A stretch of DNA of 64,000 nt, from NCBI RefSeq assembly GCF_002179965.1, contig NZ_NGUQ01000007.1, positions 777,494-841,493 of the forward strand, written 5' to 3'. Below the pieces are notes generated by a model. It was given only the letters and a program-made list of their open reading frames with translations. It was not told the DNA's origin and ran no database searches. Of this stretch, positions 9,522 to 17,411 are shown in pieces (the first letter of the stretch is position 1; the number at the start of each line of letters is the position of its first letter). The DNA is from Pandoraea sp. PE-S2T-3. Its GTDB lineage: Bacteria > Pseudomonadota > Gammaproteobacteria > Burkholderiales > Burkholderiaceae. The position numbers were made by a program, and so were the translations under genes.

Positions 9522-10136
9522 ATGGCTACGCCTATCTCAAATCCGAGCTTCATCTCCGAGTCAAAAATCAAGCGCGACCTGCGCGGTTACGAAGGCGCGG
9601 GCGAAAAAGTGAAGCTCGACTTTCACGGCCTGCTGGCGCAATACGGCACGATGATGATGGAAGCCGGCGCCGAAGACGCGAACTACAAGATTCAGGAAAT
9701 GAAGAAGCGTCAGGCACAAGGCCGAGAAGCCCGCGAAGCGGCCAATCAGATCGAGAAGCTGATCAACGATGTCGGCTCGGATAACGCGAAGAAGGTGAAG
9801 ATCGGTGCCGGTATCCGGGGGTTCTTCGAAAAGTACGACATAGAGATCACGACGAGTGACGACGGCACAAAAAAAACGATCACCAAGTGGGAAGGCCGCA
9901 CGGAGAAGGGCACCCAGCCGTCCGGTGGCCATGGCGATTACAACGCCGCACATCTGCGCGCGTTGAAGGCGGCTGCCGAAGGTTTCGGCGAACAAGCCTC
10001 CGACAGCCGCACCGTCGATCAGATCGAAATCAACAAGACACTTCAGCAGTACAACGGCGCATCGACGCTGGTGAACACGATTATCAGTTCGCAAGGCTCG
10101 CAGCTCAATCAGATCAACGGATCGTTGCGCACGTGA
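9522..10136 (+). CDS. sctA: Type III secretion filament protein, SseB/EspA-like (SctA)
   Basis: A 204-residue secreted-type protein, close to SseB (196) and EspA (192) in length. The plan follows SseB: a hydrophobic/Met-rich helix near residues 32-55 (GLLAQYGTMMMEAGAED), a charged helix, a central stretch GIRGFFEKYDIEI, a GDYNAAHLRALKAAAEGF segment matching the SseB region before its last helix, and a C-terminal helix. Such proteins polymerise into the sheath linking needle to host membrane. No classical signal peptide. AAGGAA precedes the ATG. Its TGA overlaps the GTG start of the chaperone gene, giving translational coupling. The assignment rests on remembered family patterns and gene order. 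Confidence 0.65.
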   Translation: MATPISNPSFISESKIKRDLRGYEGAGEKVKLDFHGLLAQYGTMMMEAGAEDANYKIQEMKKRQAQGREAREAANQIEKLINDVGSDNAKKVKIGAGIRGFFEKYDIEITTSDDGTKKTITKWEGRTEKGTQPSGGHGDYNAAHLRALKAAAEGFGEQASDSRTVDQIEINKTLQQYNGASTLVNTIISSQGSQLNQINGSLRT

Positions 10137-10648
10137 GCGGCATCGCACCCGGGGCGGCGTCGCGATCGGAGCCTGCGGCAGAAGACGCCGAGGCGATCTT
10201 TGCGAGGTTTTTCGAGCAAGGCGGCGCGCTGCGCATGCTCGCGGATCTTGATGAGGCCGATATCGCTCGTGTGCGTGCCCATGCGTGTCGGCGCTTCACG
10301 GAAGGAAAAGTCGCCGCCGCCCAGCGGGTGTATTTCGTGCTGACCACGTTGGATCAGTGGTCGTTCGATGACTGGTTCGGCTTGGGACTTTGCTATCAGC
10401 GTCTCGGTCAGCACGAGCAGGCGTTGCCGTGTTTTGCGAAGGCCGGGGTGATCCGCGCGTCGGACCCTCGCGCCCCTTATCTTGCCGGGCTCAGTTATGA
10501 GCGCGCCGGCAATCGGGAGTTCGCCATCAAGGCATATCGCGCCGCGCTCCGGTTGTGTGCTGCTGAACCTCAACATGCAACGCTCGCCCGCTCGGCGAGC
10601 GCGAGATGCGAAGCCCTCGACATTCCTCTACGACAGGAGACAACATGA
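10133..10648 (+). CDS. SycD/LcrH/SscA-like TPR translocator chaperone
   Basis: A 171-residue cytoplasmic protein, the usual size for class II type III chaperones. Tetratricopeptide-like pairs of helices run from about residue 60 to 155, with DWFGLGLCYQRLGQHEQA and LAGLSYERAGNREFAIKAYR as the clearest repeats. Family members hold the two hydrophobic translocators before secretion. The GTG start overlaps the previous stop codon (GTGA) and the stop overlaps the ATG of the large translocator (ATGA), so it is tightly coupled on both sides. A longer open frame to the left overlaps the filament gene and was rejected. Confidence 0.8.
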   Translation: MSGIAPGAASRSEPAAEDAEAIFARFFEQGGALRMLADLDEADIARVRAHACRRFTEGKVAAAQRVYFVLTTLDQWSFDDWFGLGLCYQRLGQHEQALPCFAKAGVIRASDPRAPYLAGLSYERAGNREFAIKAYRAALRLCAAEPQHATLARSASARCEALDIPLRQETT

Positions 10649-12144
10649 TTCCGATTTATTCGGTAGGGGCCGGCATCGCCCCGTTGCGGACGACGGACGT
10701 CCACGATGTCCCTGCCGCCGATACCGCACCCGCTAATGCGCAGGCGGATGCGGCGCGCAAGCGCCGCGAGCATGACAAATGGCTCACGTCGGATGACTTC
10801 GCGCCCGACATGCCGGACGACGTTGACGCGAAAGAAGCGGACGGCGCGTTCGCCCGGTTGTTGCAGAAGCTTTTCTCGATCAGCAGCGGTCTGGCAGCGG
10901 ATGCCCTCCGCCCGCAGGGCCATCACGGTGCGCAAGACCTTGCCGCGTTGGAGCAACTCGATCCATCGACCATGGCCATGATGGCCTCGATGATCACGAT
11001 GGAAGCGCTGGGCGATACGGCGAAATCGACGCAACGCGCGCTTGAGCTGCTCGCCGAGCGTCAGGACAAGTTGCGCCAGGAAGATATCCAGAAGTTTCGC
11101 GAGCAGATGGACAAGGCCACCGAAGATGCCAACAAGGCGCGCAAGGGCGGCGTCTTCGGGGCCGTGTTCGACTGGATTGTGGCCGCGGTCGAGACGGTCG
11201 TGGGTGCCGTCAAAGTGGTGACGGGCGTCTTGACGATGAACCCGTTGCTGATTGCGGGCGGTGTCGCCGATCTTGGCGCGGGCATCGCGGGTCTCGGTGC
11301 TGCGTTCCACAAAACGATGGCGCTGGTCGATCCCAAGAACGCGGGCTACCACGAGCAGCAGGCCGAGAAGTGGGGCAAAGCGCAGATGGCGTTTCAGATC
11401 ATCGGCGCCGTGGTGGGCTTCGGTACGTCGCTCAAAGGGGTGCTTGCCGCGCGCACGGTGACGAAGACAGCGGGCCGCGTGTTCAAGGGCGCTGCGGGCG
11501 AGTCGCTCGAACAGGCGGTCAAGGCGGGCGACAAGGCAGCCATCGATACGATCAAGAAGCGCGTGTCGTCCGAAGTCAGCTTCGTGATCCGTGACCAGAT
11601 CGGCAAGCGCGTTGGCAAATCGCTGCTGCAAAGCGGCACGCGCACCTCGCGTGCGCTGGCCAAGGCGGGTTTCAATCGGATGGCGGAGACATTTGCACAA
11701 CAGATGACCGAGCAGATGGTCGAGCGGACGTTCAAGAAAGTCGTCAAGGCGGCGACCAAACAGGTCGCGAAGGGCAAGGCCGTCACGGCGAAAAGTCTGA
11801 GTAACTCATTCAGTTCGCAATTGCGTCTGGAAGTGGGGCGGGCGGCGTTGCGCGGTTCGTGGTCGCTATCGGGCGCGGTGCGCAGCACGCTGGTCGGTGC
11901 CAACGCTGTCGGTCAGAACGTGATCGGCATGCAACGCGCGAAGCTGAACTTCGAAGCGAGAAATCTCGGCGTCGACATGATGTGGCTGCAAACGCTCATG
12001 GACATGACAGGGGACGACAAGAAACGCAATGCAAAGCGCATGGAGACGCTGATCGAGCAACAGGCCGACGTTGCGACGTCCGCTAGCCAGATGGTGCAGC
12101 AAACGGGCGCAACGCGGATTCGCATCGCGGCGTCCATGGCGTGA
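10645..12144 (+). CDS. sctE: Type III secretion translocon major subunit, SseC/YopB-like (SctE)
   Basis: A 499-residue pore-forming translocator. A hydrophilic N-terminal part of about 165 residues with a helical Lys/Glu-rich stretch (ending KFREQMDKATEDANKARKGG) is followed by a first hydrophobic hairpin near 171-215 (VFDWIVAAVETVVGAVKVV, NPLLIAGGVADLGAGIAGLG) and a second hydrophobic segment near 246-270. The C-terminal 200 residues are helical and Lys/Arg-rich. This is the layout of YopB, SseC and EspD. AGGAGA at 10635-10640 and the ATGA overlap with its chaperone gene fix the start. It is expected to be secreted and inserted in a host membrane. Confidence 0.8.
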   Translation: MIPIYSVGAGIAPLRTTDVHDVPAADTAPANAQADAARKRREHDKWLTSDDFAPDMPDDVDAKEADGAFARLLQKLFSISSGLAADALRPQGHHGAQDLAALEQLDPSTMAMMASMITMEALGDTAKSTQRALELLAERQDKLRQEDIQKFREQMDKATEDANKARKGGVFGAVFDWIVAAVETVVGAVKVVTGVLTMNPLLIAGGVADLGAGIAGLGAAFHKTMALVDPKNAGYHEQQAEKWGKAQMAFQIIGAVVGFGTSLKGVLAARTVTKTAGRVFKGAAGESLEQAVKAGDKAAIDTIKKRVSSEVSFVIRDQIGKRVGKSLLQSGTRTSRALAKAGFNRMAETFAQQMTEQMVERTFKKVVKAATKQVAKGKAVTAKSLSNSFSSQLRLEVGRAALRGSWSLSGAVRSTLVGANAVGQNVIGMQRAKLNFEARNLGVDMMWLQTLMDMTGDDKKRNAKRMETLIEQQADVATSASQMVQQTGATRIRIAASMA

Positions 12145-12168
12145 ATTCGCACCGCTTTTGAATCATCG

Positions 12169-12188
12169 GGCGTGGCAGATGCCACGCC
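12169..12188 (+). terminator. Intraoperon hairpin between sctE and sctB
   Basis: A perfect 8-bp stem (GGCGTGGC with GCCACGCC) and a 4-base loop AGAT lies in the only sizeable gap inside the operon, followed by a short T-rich run. It could be a weak attenuator, a processing site or an mRNA stabiliser that sets the ratio of the two translocators. Confidence 0.45.
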
Positions 12189-12209
12189 ATTCTTATGATG
12201 GAGTTTGAT

Positions 12210-12848
12210 ATGACGCTTCGCACCTCCTCGATGTCACCGGCAGCCTCGGTTCAGCGCGACACCGCGCTCGAAGACGAGCGCCCGCCGGTACCGTCGTCCC
12301 TCAGAGACAAACCGGATGGTCTTGCACTGCTGCGCATGCTGCACAAGCTCTTCGTCACGATGCGCACGGAAGAGCGCAACGTCGATCAGTCGTTCCGCAC
12401 CCGTCACGATGTGATCGTGTTCGAGAGGGCACAAACCGCGCGGCAGGAGAAATACAACGCCAACAAGAAGCACTACAGCTCGGGGATGTCGTCAGCGGGC
12501 GGCGGTCTGGGTGCCGGTCTCTTTTCGCTGGTCGGAGGCGCCGGTGGCGCGGTGGCCGGTTTCAAGGGCATGGGGGATATCGCACGCATCGGCAGCGATA
12601 TTACGAACGGTATGGGCACGACGATCAAACACGGCATTGATTTCAAAGCCAACAACGAGTCGTTTGCAGGACGCGATAACGATGTGCTTGGCGAGTTCGA
12701 AACCTCGCTGACCGACGAGACCCGCCGTTCCAACGATCGGCTGCGTCAGCGTATCGAGGCGAGCAGCGCAGACATTCGCGAGAAGTCTCAGGCAATGCTC
12801 AGTATGTGGGGGCAGCAGGTCGTCAAAATGTACGAGTCCATTCGGTAA
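12210..12848 (+). CDS. sctB: Type III secretion translocon minor subunit, SseD/EspB-like (SctB)
   Basis: A 212-residue protein, close to SseD (195). It has a charged N-terminal part, one Gly/Ala-rich hydrophobic segment around residues 100-120 (GLGAGLFSLVGGAGGAVAGF) and a helical C-terminal tail (ETRRSNDRLRQRIEASSADI), the plan of the smaller translocator that partners SctE. The start at 12210 follows ATGGAG at 12198-12203 by six bases; an in-frame ATG at 12195 would place that ribosome binding site inside the gene and is less likely. The next gene begins 4 bp after its stop codon. Identity is supported by order and topology more than by motifs. Confidence 0.7.
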   Translation: MTLRTSSMSPAASVQRDTALEDERPPVPSSLRDKPDGLALLRMLHKLFVTMRTEERNVDQSFRTRHDVIVFERAQTARQEKYNANKKHYSSGMSSAGGGLGAGLFSLVGGAGGAVAGFKGMGDIARIGSDITNGMGTTIKHGIDFKANNESFAGRDNDVLGEFETSLTDETRRSNDRLRQRIEASSADIREKSQAMLSMWGQQVVKMYESIR

Positions 12849-12852
12849 CCCA

Positions 12853-13296
12853 ATGAGAACTTGCGAGCGCGCTGTTGCGGCATTCTTCCGGACCCATCGC
12901 TTTTCAGCCAACGTCGAAGTCTGCGAGCGCACGCGAGTCGAGGTGGGGCATCGTGTCGACGACGGTGTGCTGTCGCTCTGTCATCGCCTGGATAAGGTGG
13001 CCGCCGGGACCGTGCTGACGGTCACCGATTTCAGGCTCGGGCCGGAGGCCACCACCAGCGAACTCGTGGTGCGTCGTTTCTGTCGACTGATCCGGATGTT
13101 GCTGCGCACGGTACCGCATGTGACCTACGTGCGCGGCATGATCCTGCCCGGTGTGAGCGATGCGCATCGGCGCGACACGCGCCAGCGGCTCGCCGCCGTC
13201 CTTGAACGCGAAGGGGCGTTCTGGCGCGAGGAGGACGGCGACCGTTGGCTGGTATTTTGTCGCTCAGGCAGCGAGCCAGCGCTGGGCCTGCGTTGA
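12853..13296 (+). CDS. SseE-like type III secretion accessory protein
   Basis: A 147-residue soluble protein that ends the operon. Its length, position after the SseD-like gene and C-terminal pattern (LLRTVPHVTYVRGMILPGV, then REGAFWREEDGDRWLVF) follow Salmonella SseE (137 residues), which is needed for SPI-2 effector delivery but has no well-defined biochemical role. It starts 4 bp after the previous stop codon with no good ribosome binding site, so it is probably coupled. Its last 33 bp overlap the end of the convergent transducer gene. The match is from memory of the family and should be confirmed by profile search. Confidence 0.6.
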   Translation: MRTCERAVAAFFRTHRFSANVEVCERTRVEVGHRVDDGVLSLCHRLDKVAAGTVLTVTDFRLGPEATTSELVVRRFCRLIRMLLRTVPHVTYVRGMILPGVSDAHRRDTRQRLAAVLEREGAFWREEDGDRWLVFCRSGSEPALGLR

Positions 13297-14469
13297 AGTC
13301 TCAATCTCGGACACTACCGCGTTCGACGCATCATGCGCGGGCGATGCCGGCACCGGCGAAGCAGACAGCACCCCTTTGGTGCGTATGTCCCGCAATGCAG
13401 CGTCGTCGTCCCATTGCTGCACCACGCCGTACCATCCCAATCCCTCATAAGTCTCGTAGCCCGGCGTGAGCGCATAGCCGACGAGGCCATCCTCGTCTGC
13501 CTCTCCCGCATCCCCGGCGTGATAGAAACCGGTCGATGCCGACACGCCGTCGCGCGGTCTGCGCAGACTGAAGCGCTCCAGCAATATCCCCTCGCCATCG
13601 CTCGACGCCAACACACGATGCTCCGCATCGAGCAGCAGGCATCGCGTACGCGCGCGTTCGTCAGGCAGCAGCGGGACCCCTTGCACGACGGCCTTCGCCT
13701 GCGGTGCCCAATCGAAGAAGATCCCCAGCGCGCCGAGCGGCGCGCCATGCGTTTCGCCCGCCTCTCGAATCGCCGTTGCATAGGTCGCGACTTCGGCGTT
13801 GTGCAGGAGCTTTGCGCGACGCACGTCGAACGCGGCATAGTCGGCACCGCTCGGGGTGTTCATCGCCTTGAGAAACCACGGGTGGCGCGAGGCATCAGAC
13901 CCGATCACGCCGGGATAGCGATCAGGGCGGCCGTTGGCAACGATACGTCCGTCGGCATCCGCCACCCAGAGATCGAGATACACCGTGTAACTGTCGAGAA
14001 TCACGCCAAGGCGTCGGCACGCATGGCGCGCCGCTTCAGGCGATGGCTCGCTCAGAACATCGACGAGGGCCGCGTCGGTGGCCCACCAGCGCACGTCGCA
14101 TGAGCGCTCGTAGAGGTTGCGGTCGATGATCTCGATCATGTGATGCGCAAGGTCGGCCAGACGCTGCCCGCGATGCTGTTCCAACTGACCGATCATGCTG
14201 TCGCCCAGCGCCGATAGCTCGGTTAGCGAGCCGGCCAGCTCAGTCGTCAGATCCCCGGCAATCGTCGTGATGCGCTCGGAGACATGTTTCACTTCGTTGG
14301 CGACGACGGCGAATCCCCGTCCCGCGTCGCCCGCACGAGCGGCTTCGATGAGCGCATTGAGCGCGAGGTACTTGGTCTCCCGGGTGATGTGGGCGATGGT
14401 TGCGATCTTGTCGTCGGCAATGTTCTTAACGCTGTGGGCCAACTCGACGATTCTCTCCGGTGCTGCCAT
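13264..14469 (-). CDS. Soluble mini methyl-accepting chemotaxis-type transducer with C-terminal Cache-like sensor
   Basis: A 401-residue protein with no membrane segment. The N-terminal 110 residues form a shortened chemoreceptor signalling hairpin with the conserved tip LNALIEAARAGDAGRGFAVV (residues 37-56) and only about 30 residues of helix before it. From about 120 to 385 follows a sensor region resembling Cache/PAS-type domains (VYLDLWVADADGRIVANGR, HPWFLKAMNTPSGADYAAF, GALGIFFDWAP). Signalling domain first and sensor last is the reverse of a classical receptor and implies cytoplasmic sensing. The start at 14469 has GGAG upstream. It overlaps the SseE-like gene tail to tail by 33 bp. Confidence 0.8.
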   Translation of the reverse strand: MAAPERIVELAHSVKNIADDKIATIAHITRETKYLALNALIEAARAGDAGRGFAVVANEVKHVSERITTIAGDLTTELAGSLTELSALGDSMIGQLEQHRGQRLADLAHHMIEIIDRNLYERSCDVRWWATDAALVDVLSEPSPEAARHACRRLGVILDSYTVYLDLWVADADGRIVANGRPDRYPGVIGSDASRHPWFLKAMNTPSGADYAAFDVRRAKLLHNAEVATYATAIREAGETHGAPLGALGIFFDWAPQAKAVVQGVPLLPDERARTRCLLLDAEHRVLASSDGEGILLERFSLRRPRDGVSASTGFYHAGDAGEADEDGLVGYALTPGYETYEGLGWYGVVQQWDDDAALRDIRTKGVLSASPVPASPAHDASNAVVSEIETSTQAQRWLAA

Positions 14470-14594
14470 GAACGATCTCCCAAACGTGCGCTGCGTTGTG
14501 GTGTCACACGGACTACACGAGATGTCATGCAAGCCTCGTGCCAACGCAGCCCTTCGCACGTTATGGATATTCAGGAGTCACGACGATTCAGGGT

Positions 14595-16061
14595 TCAGGG
14601 CAGCATGCCGAGCACGCGCCACCAGAGGTAATCGAGCGGGAACAGCAGCACCAGCGTGATGACGGTCATGACGACGGTCAGCCGCGTGCCGTCGCGCATG
14701 GTGGCGCCCCCGAGATGCATGGCGATCATCATCGGCGGGCTCTGGTACGGCAGCAGTGCTGTGGAGAACACCGGCACCTGCAACATCAGCACGGTGTAGA
14801 GCGGCAGGCCACTGGCGGTAGAGAGTTGTCCGGCAAGCGGTGTGAGTACCGCCGGCAGCCCCGGTAACGTGGCCACCAGGCCGATGGCCGCACCGATGGC
14901 GATCAACCACGCGGCATTGATGACCGGCGTGCCCGGCACCATGCCGACGGCGTCGAGACATAACCGTGCAAGTTTTTCCCCCAGACCGGTGTCTGCCACG
15001 ACCGCGCCCATGCCGAGAAAGCCCGCCACGTAGATCAACGGCGTGATGTGCATCTGCTCGGTGAAGGTCTTCGGCGTGACGATGTGAATGGCAGGCAGCA
15101 AGCAGATGATGGCCGCAGCGACAGAGATCCACGCGGGCGAGATGCCGTGCCATGCGTCGGTGGCGAAGCCGGCAAGCGCCAGCGCCAGCAAGACCGACAA
15201 GCGCCGCGCATCGGTCGACAGCGGCGGTGCGACGGCGTCCTTCGTGTTCTCGAGCGGACCGTTATCGGGAAAGAGGCGACAGATCACCCACACCAGAATC
15301 ACGGCCTTGAGCGCGCCGAGCACCGGGAAGTGCAGCAAGAGATACGGCGCGTAGTGCAGCTTCACACCGTAGAACGAGTCGGCCGCGCCCATCAACACGC
15401 TGTTGGGAATGTTAGCGGGCAGGATCGTCGTGGGGGGCATGTAGCTGGCGGCCGCGACGGTCATGACGAGCCCCGTGCGGCCACGTCGTCCCTCCGTGAG
15501 TCCGATGCGATCGGCGAGTGCCAGCACGATGGGGATGAGCAACAAGATGCGGCCGGTCGTGGAAGGCATCACGAACGCGAGGCCCACGCACGCGACCATC
15601 ACAGACGCGACATAGCGCGGGTATGTCGGGCGCTTGAGCGCGAAGAGCGTCGCGGCGAGTTTCGTGCCGAGGCCGGTCGTGCGCACGGCAATGCCGGTGA
15701 CGGCGCCGCCGAACACCAGCCACCACGCTGCCGAGTGGAAGCCCGCGAAGATGACTTCGGGCTTCGCGACGTGCAGCAACACCGCCAGCAGAAAGAACGT
15801 CAGCGTGGTGATCGGCTCGGGGAACAGCCCGAACGCCCATGCGCCGATGGTGAACAGCACGAGCACGGCCGCCTGCGCGGCGGTCGGCGTCAGACCCAGC
15901 ATGGTGCTGCCGTGGCTGGCGGCCCACAGCGCGAGCGCCAGCAGGATATAGACGCCGTAGCCGGAGAGGGCGCGGGCCTGCGCTTTCAGGCGATCGCGGC
16001 GAAGGGTTTCCGCAGGACGGGACGGGGTGACGGGCGAGTGTTGCGGCGAAGCATCGGTCAT
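14595..16061 (-). CDS. DASS/SLC13-family anion permease (di/tricarboxylate transporter)
   Basis: A 488-residue inner-membrane permease with about twelve to fourteen hydrophobic segments after a hydrophilic 30-residue N-terminus. Family-typical loops are visible: FVMPSTTGRILLLIPIV in the first half and SYMPPTTILPANIPNSV with LLPYQSPPMMIAM near the end, matching the two SNT-like substrate and sodium motifs in modified form. Likely substrates are di- or tricarboxylates, with sulfate or tartrate as alternatives. It is divergent from an AraC regulator across a 184-bp region carrying a 10-bp tandem repeat, which makes that regulator the likely controller. Confidence 0.87.
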   Translation of the reverse strand: MTDASPQHSPVTPSRPAETLRRDRLKAQARALSGYGVYILLALALWAASHGSTMLGLTPTAAQAAVLVLFTIGAWAFGLFPEPITTLTFFLLAVLLHVAKPEVIFAGFHSAAWWLVFGGAVTGIAVRTTGLGTKLAATLFALKRPTYPRYVASVMVACVGLAFVMPSTTGRILLLIPIVLALADRIGLTEGRRGRTGLVMTVAAASYMPPTTILPANIPNSVLMGAADSFYGVKLHYAPYLLLHFPVLGALKAVILVWVICRLFPDNGPLENTKDAVAPPLSTDARRLSVLLALALAGFATDAWHGISPAWISVAAAIICLLPAIHIVTPKTFTEQMHITPLIYVAGFLGMGAVVADTGLGEKLARLCLDAVGMVPGTPVINAAWLIAIGAAIGLVATLPGLPAVLTPLAGQLSTASGLPLYTVLMLQVPVFSTALLPYQSPPMMIAMHLGGATMRDGTRLTVVMTVITLVLLFPLDYLWWRVLGMLP

Positions 16062-16093
16062 GGCGCTTGTCGTTTTGATGATGGGCCAGAGAA

Positions 16094-16143
16094 TCGGTGT
16101 TGCTCGGTGTTGCTCGGTGTTGCTCGGTATTGCTAGGTATTGC
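16094..16143. repeat. 10-bp tandem repeat, five copies, in a divergent promoter region
   Basis: Five head-to-tail units: three of TCGGTGTTGC, then TCGGTATTGC and TAGGTATTGC. The array lies 33 bp upstream of the permease start and about 100 bp upstream of the AraC-type gene. It could hold repeated regulator sites or vary in copy number and shift promoter spacing. Confidence 0.9.
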
Positions 16144-16245
16144 CGCCCGCGATGGCACAGTGGCTTGCGTCGGCGCGGGCATGCCGTATCCTAGCGACTC
16201 ATCGGGGGCTACGTCACCCCGATCCGGACAAATACCAACGCGAAT

Positions 16246-17058
16246 ATGCCACGCCCCCCGCGCGCCTCAGCGGCGCGCCCGAACTTCTTCCCGATGCCGC
16301 GCACCGCGCCGAGCGCCGACGTGCCGGTCATCGCGCATCTGCGCACGCCGCCCGCTGACGCACTCATCGAATCGCATCGCCACCCGTGGGGACAGTTGAT
16401 CTTTCCGCTGCGTGGCGGCCTGCGCATTAACGCAGGCAACACCAGTCTGATCGCCCCGATCTTTCGCGCGGCGTGGGTGCCGGCGGAAATGCTGCATGAA
16501 GTGGCGGCACTGGGCGTCGCCGAGTTCTATGCGTTGTATCTGTGGCCCGAAGCGTCGCCGCTACCGGCTGACCGGTGCGTGGTGATCGAAGCATCGCCGC
16601 TGATGCGCGATCTGGCGGCAGCGCTGGCAGGCGATATGCCAGTGACGGATCGCCGCCATGGGTTGATCACGTCTTTACTGCTTGAAGAGTTGCGCGTCGC
16701 GCCGCCCGTCTCGCTCGATTTGCAGATGCCGACCGACCGGCGCTTGCGGCTGCTGTGTGACGCGTTGATGGAACAACCCGATGACGATCGGTCGTTGGCG
16801 CAATGGGCATCGGAAGTGGGGGCCTCGGAGCGCACACTCGCGCGCTTGTTCAGCACGGAACTCGGGACGAGTTTCGGCACGTGGCGGCAGCAGGTGAGAC
16901 TGGCGCGGGCTGTCGACTGGATTGCGCGCGGCGTGCCGGTGGCAAGCGTTGCGGCACGTCTGGGTTATGCGAACCCGGCTGCGTTCTCGGCCATGTTCCG
17001 GCGCGCGTTGGGCGTGTCGCCGCGCGAATTCACGCGTGAGGGGAAGACGAAGGCATGA
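16246..17058 (+). CDS. AraC-family transcriptional regulator (cupin plus HTH)
   Basis: A 270-residue regulator. An N-terminal cupin-like sensor region (ESHRHPWGQLIFPLRGGLRI at about 45-64) precedes two helix-turn-helix units at about 165-260 (DRSLAQWASEVGASERTLAR and VASVAARLGYANPAAFSAMF), ending with the AraC signature GVSPREFTREG. An alternative start at 16294 would remove 16 residues. It is divergent from the DASS permease and probably controls it. Its stop codon overlaps the start of the GIY-YIG gene (ATGA). Confidence 0.88.
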   Translation: MPRPPRASAARPNFFPMPRTAPSADVPVIAHLRTPPADALIESHRHPWGQLIFPLRGGLRINAGNTSLIAPIFRAAWVPAEMLHEVAALGVAEFYALYLWPEASPLPADRCVVIEASPLMRDLAAALAGDMPVTDRRHGLITSLLLEELRVAPPVSLDLQMPTDRRLRLLCDALMEQPDDDRSLAQWASEVGASERTLARLFSTELGTSFGTWRQQVRLARAVDWIARGVPVASVAARLGYANPAAFSAMFRRALGVSPREFTREGKTKA

Positions 17059-17411
17059 CCGGCACACCCTCCCCCAAACCGTGGTTTCTCTATTTGCTCG
17101 AGTGCGCGGGCGGGCGCATCTACACCGGTATCACGGTCGATGTTCAGGCGCGCTACGCCGCACACGTGGCGGGTAAAGGGGCGCGCTTCACACGCGCCCA
17201 CCCGCCGTCGGGCATTTTGTTGTCGATGGATTTTGCGGACCGCTCCGCAGCGTCGCGCGCAGAGTATCGGGTGAAGCAGTTGAGTGCGACGCAAAAGCGC
17301 GCGCTGATTGCGGGGACGCTGGTCGTGGATTTCGGCGTGAGCGATGCAGCGGCGCCGCCGAAGACACCGCGCCGCCGCAAAGTCACGGCACCAGACGCGC
17401 CTGTCGAATGA
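17055..17411 (+). CDS. GIY-YIG superfamily protein (UPF0213/YhbQ-like)
   Basis: A 118-residue protein with a single GIY-YIG-type domain: FLYLLECAGGRIYTGITVDV at about residues 11-30 and the following Arg/His residues. A Lys/Arg/Pro-rich tail of about 25 residues follows. Members resemble the UvrC and SLX1 nuclease core, but the role of the single-domain proteins is not well defined. The ATG overlaps the regulator stop codon, so it is translated from the same message. Its 3' end overlaps the convergent hydrolase gene by 29 bp. Confidence 0.85.
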   Translation: MTGTPSPKPWFLYLLECAGGRIYTGITVDVQARYAAHVAGKGARFTRAHPPSGILLSMDFADRSAASRAEYRVKQLSATQKRALIAGTLVVDFGVSDAAAPPKTPRRRKVTAPDAPVE

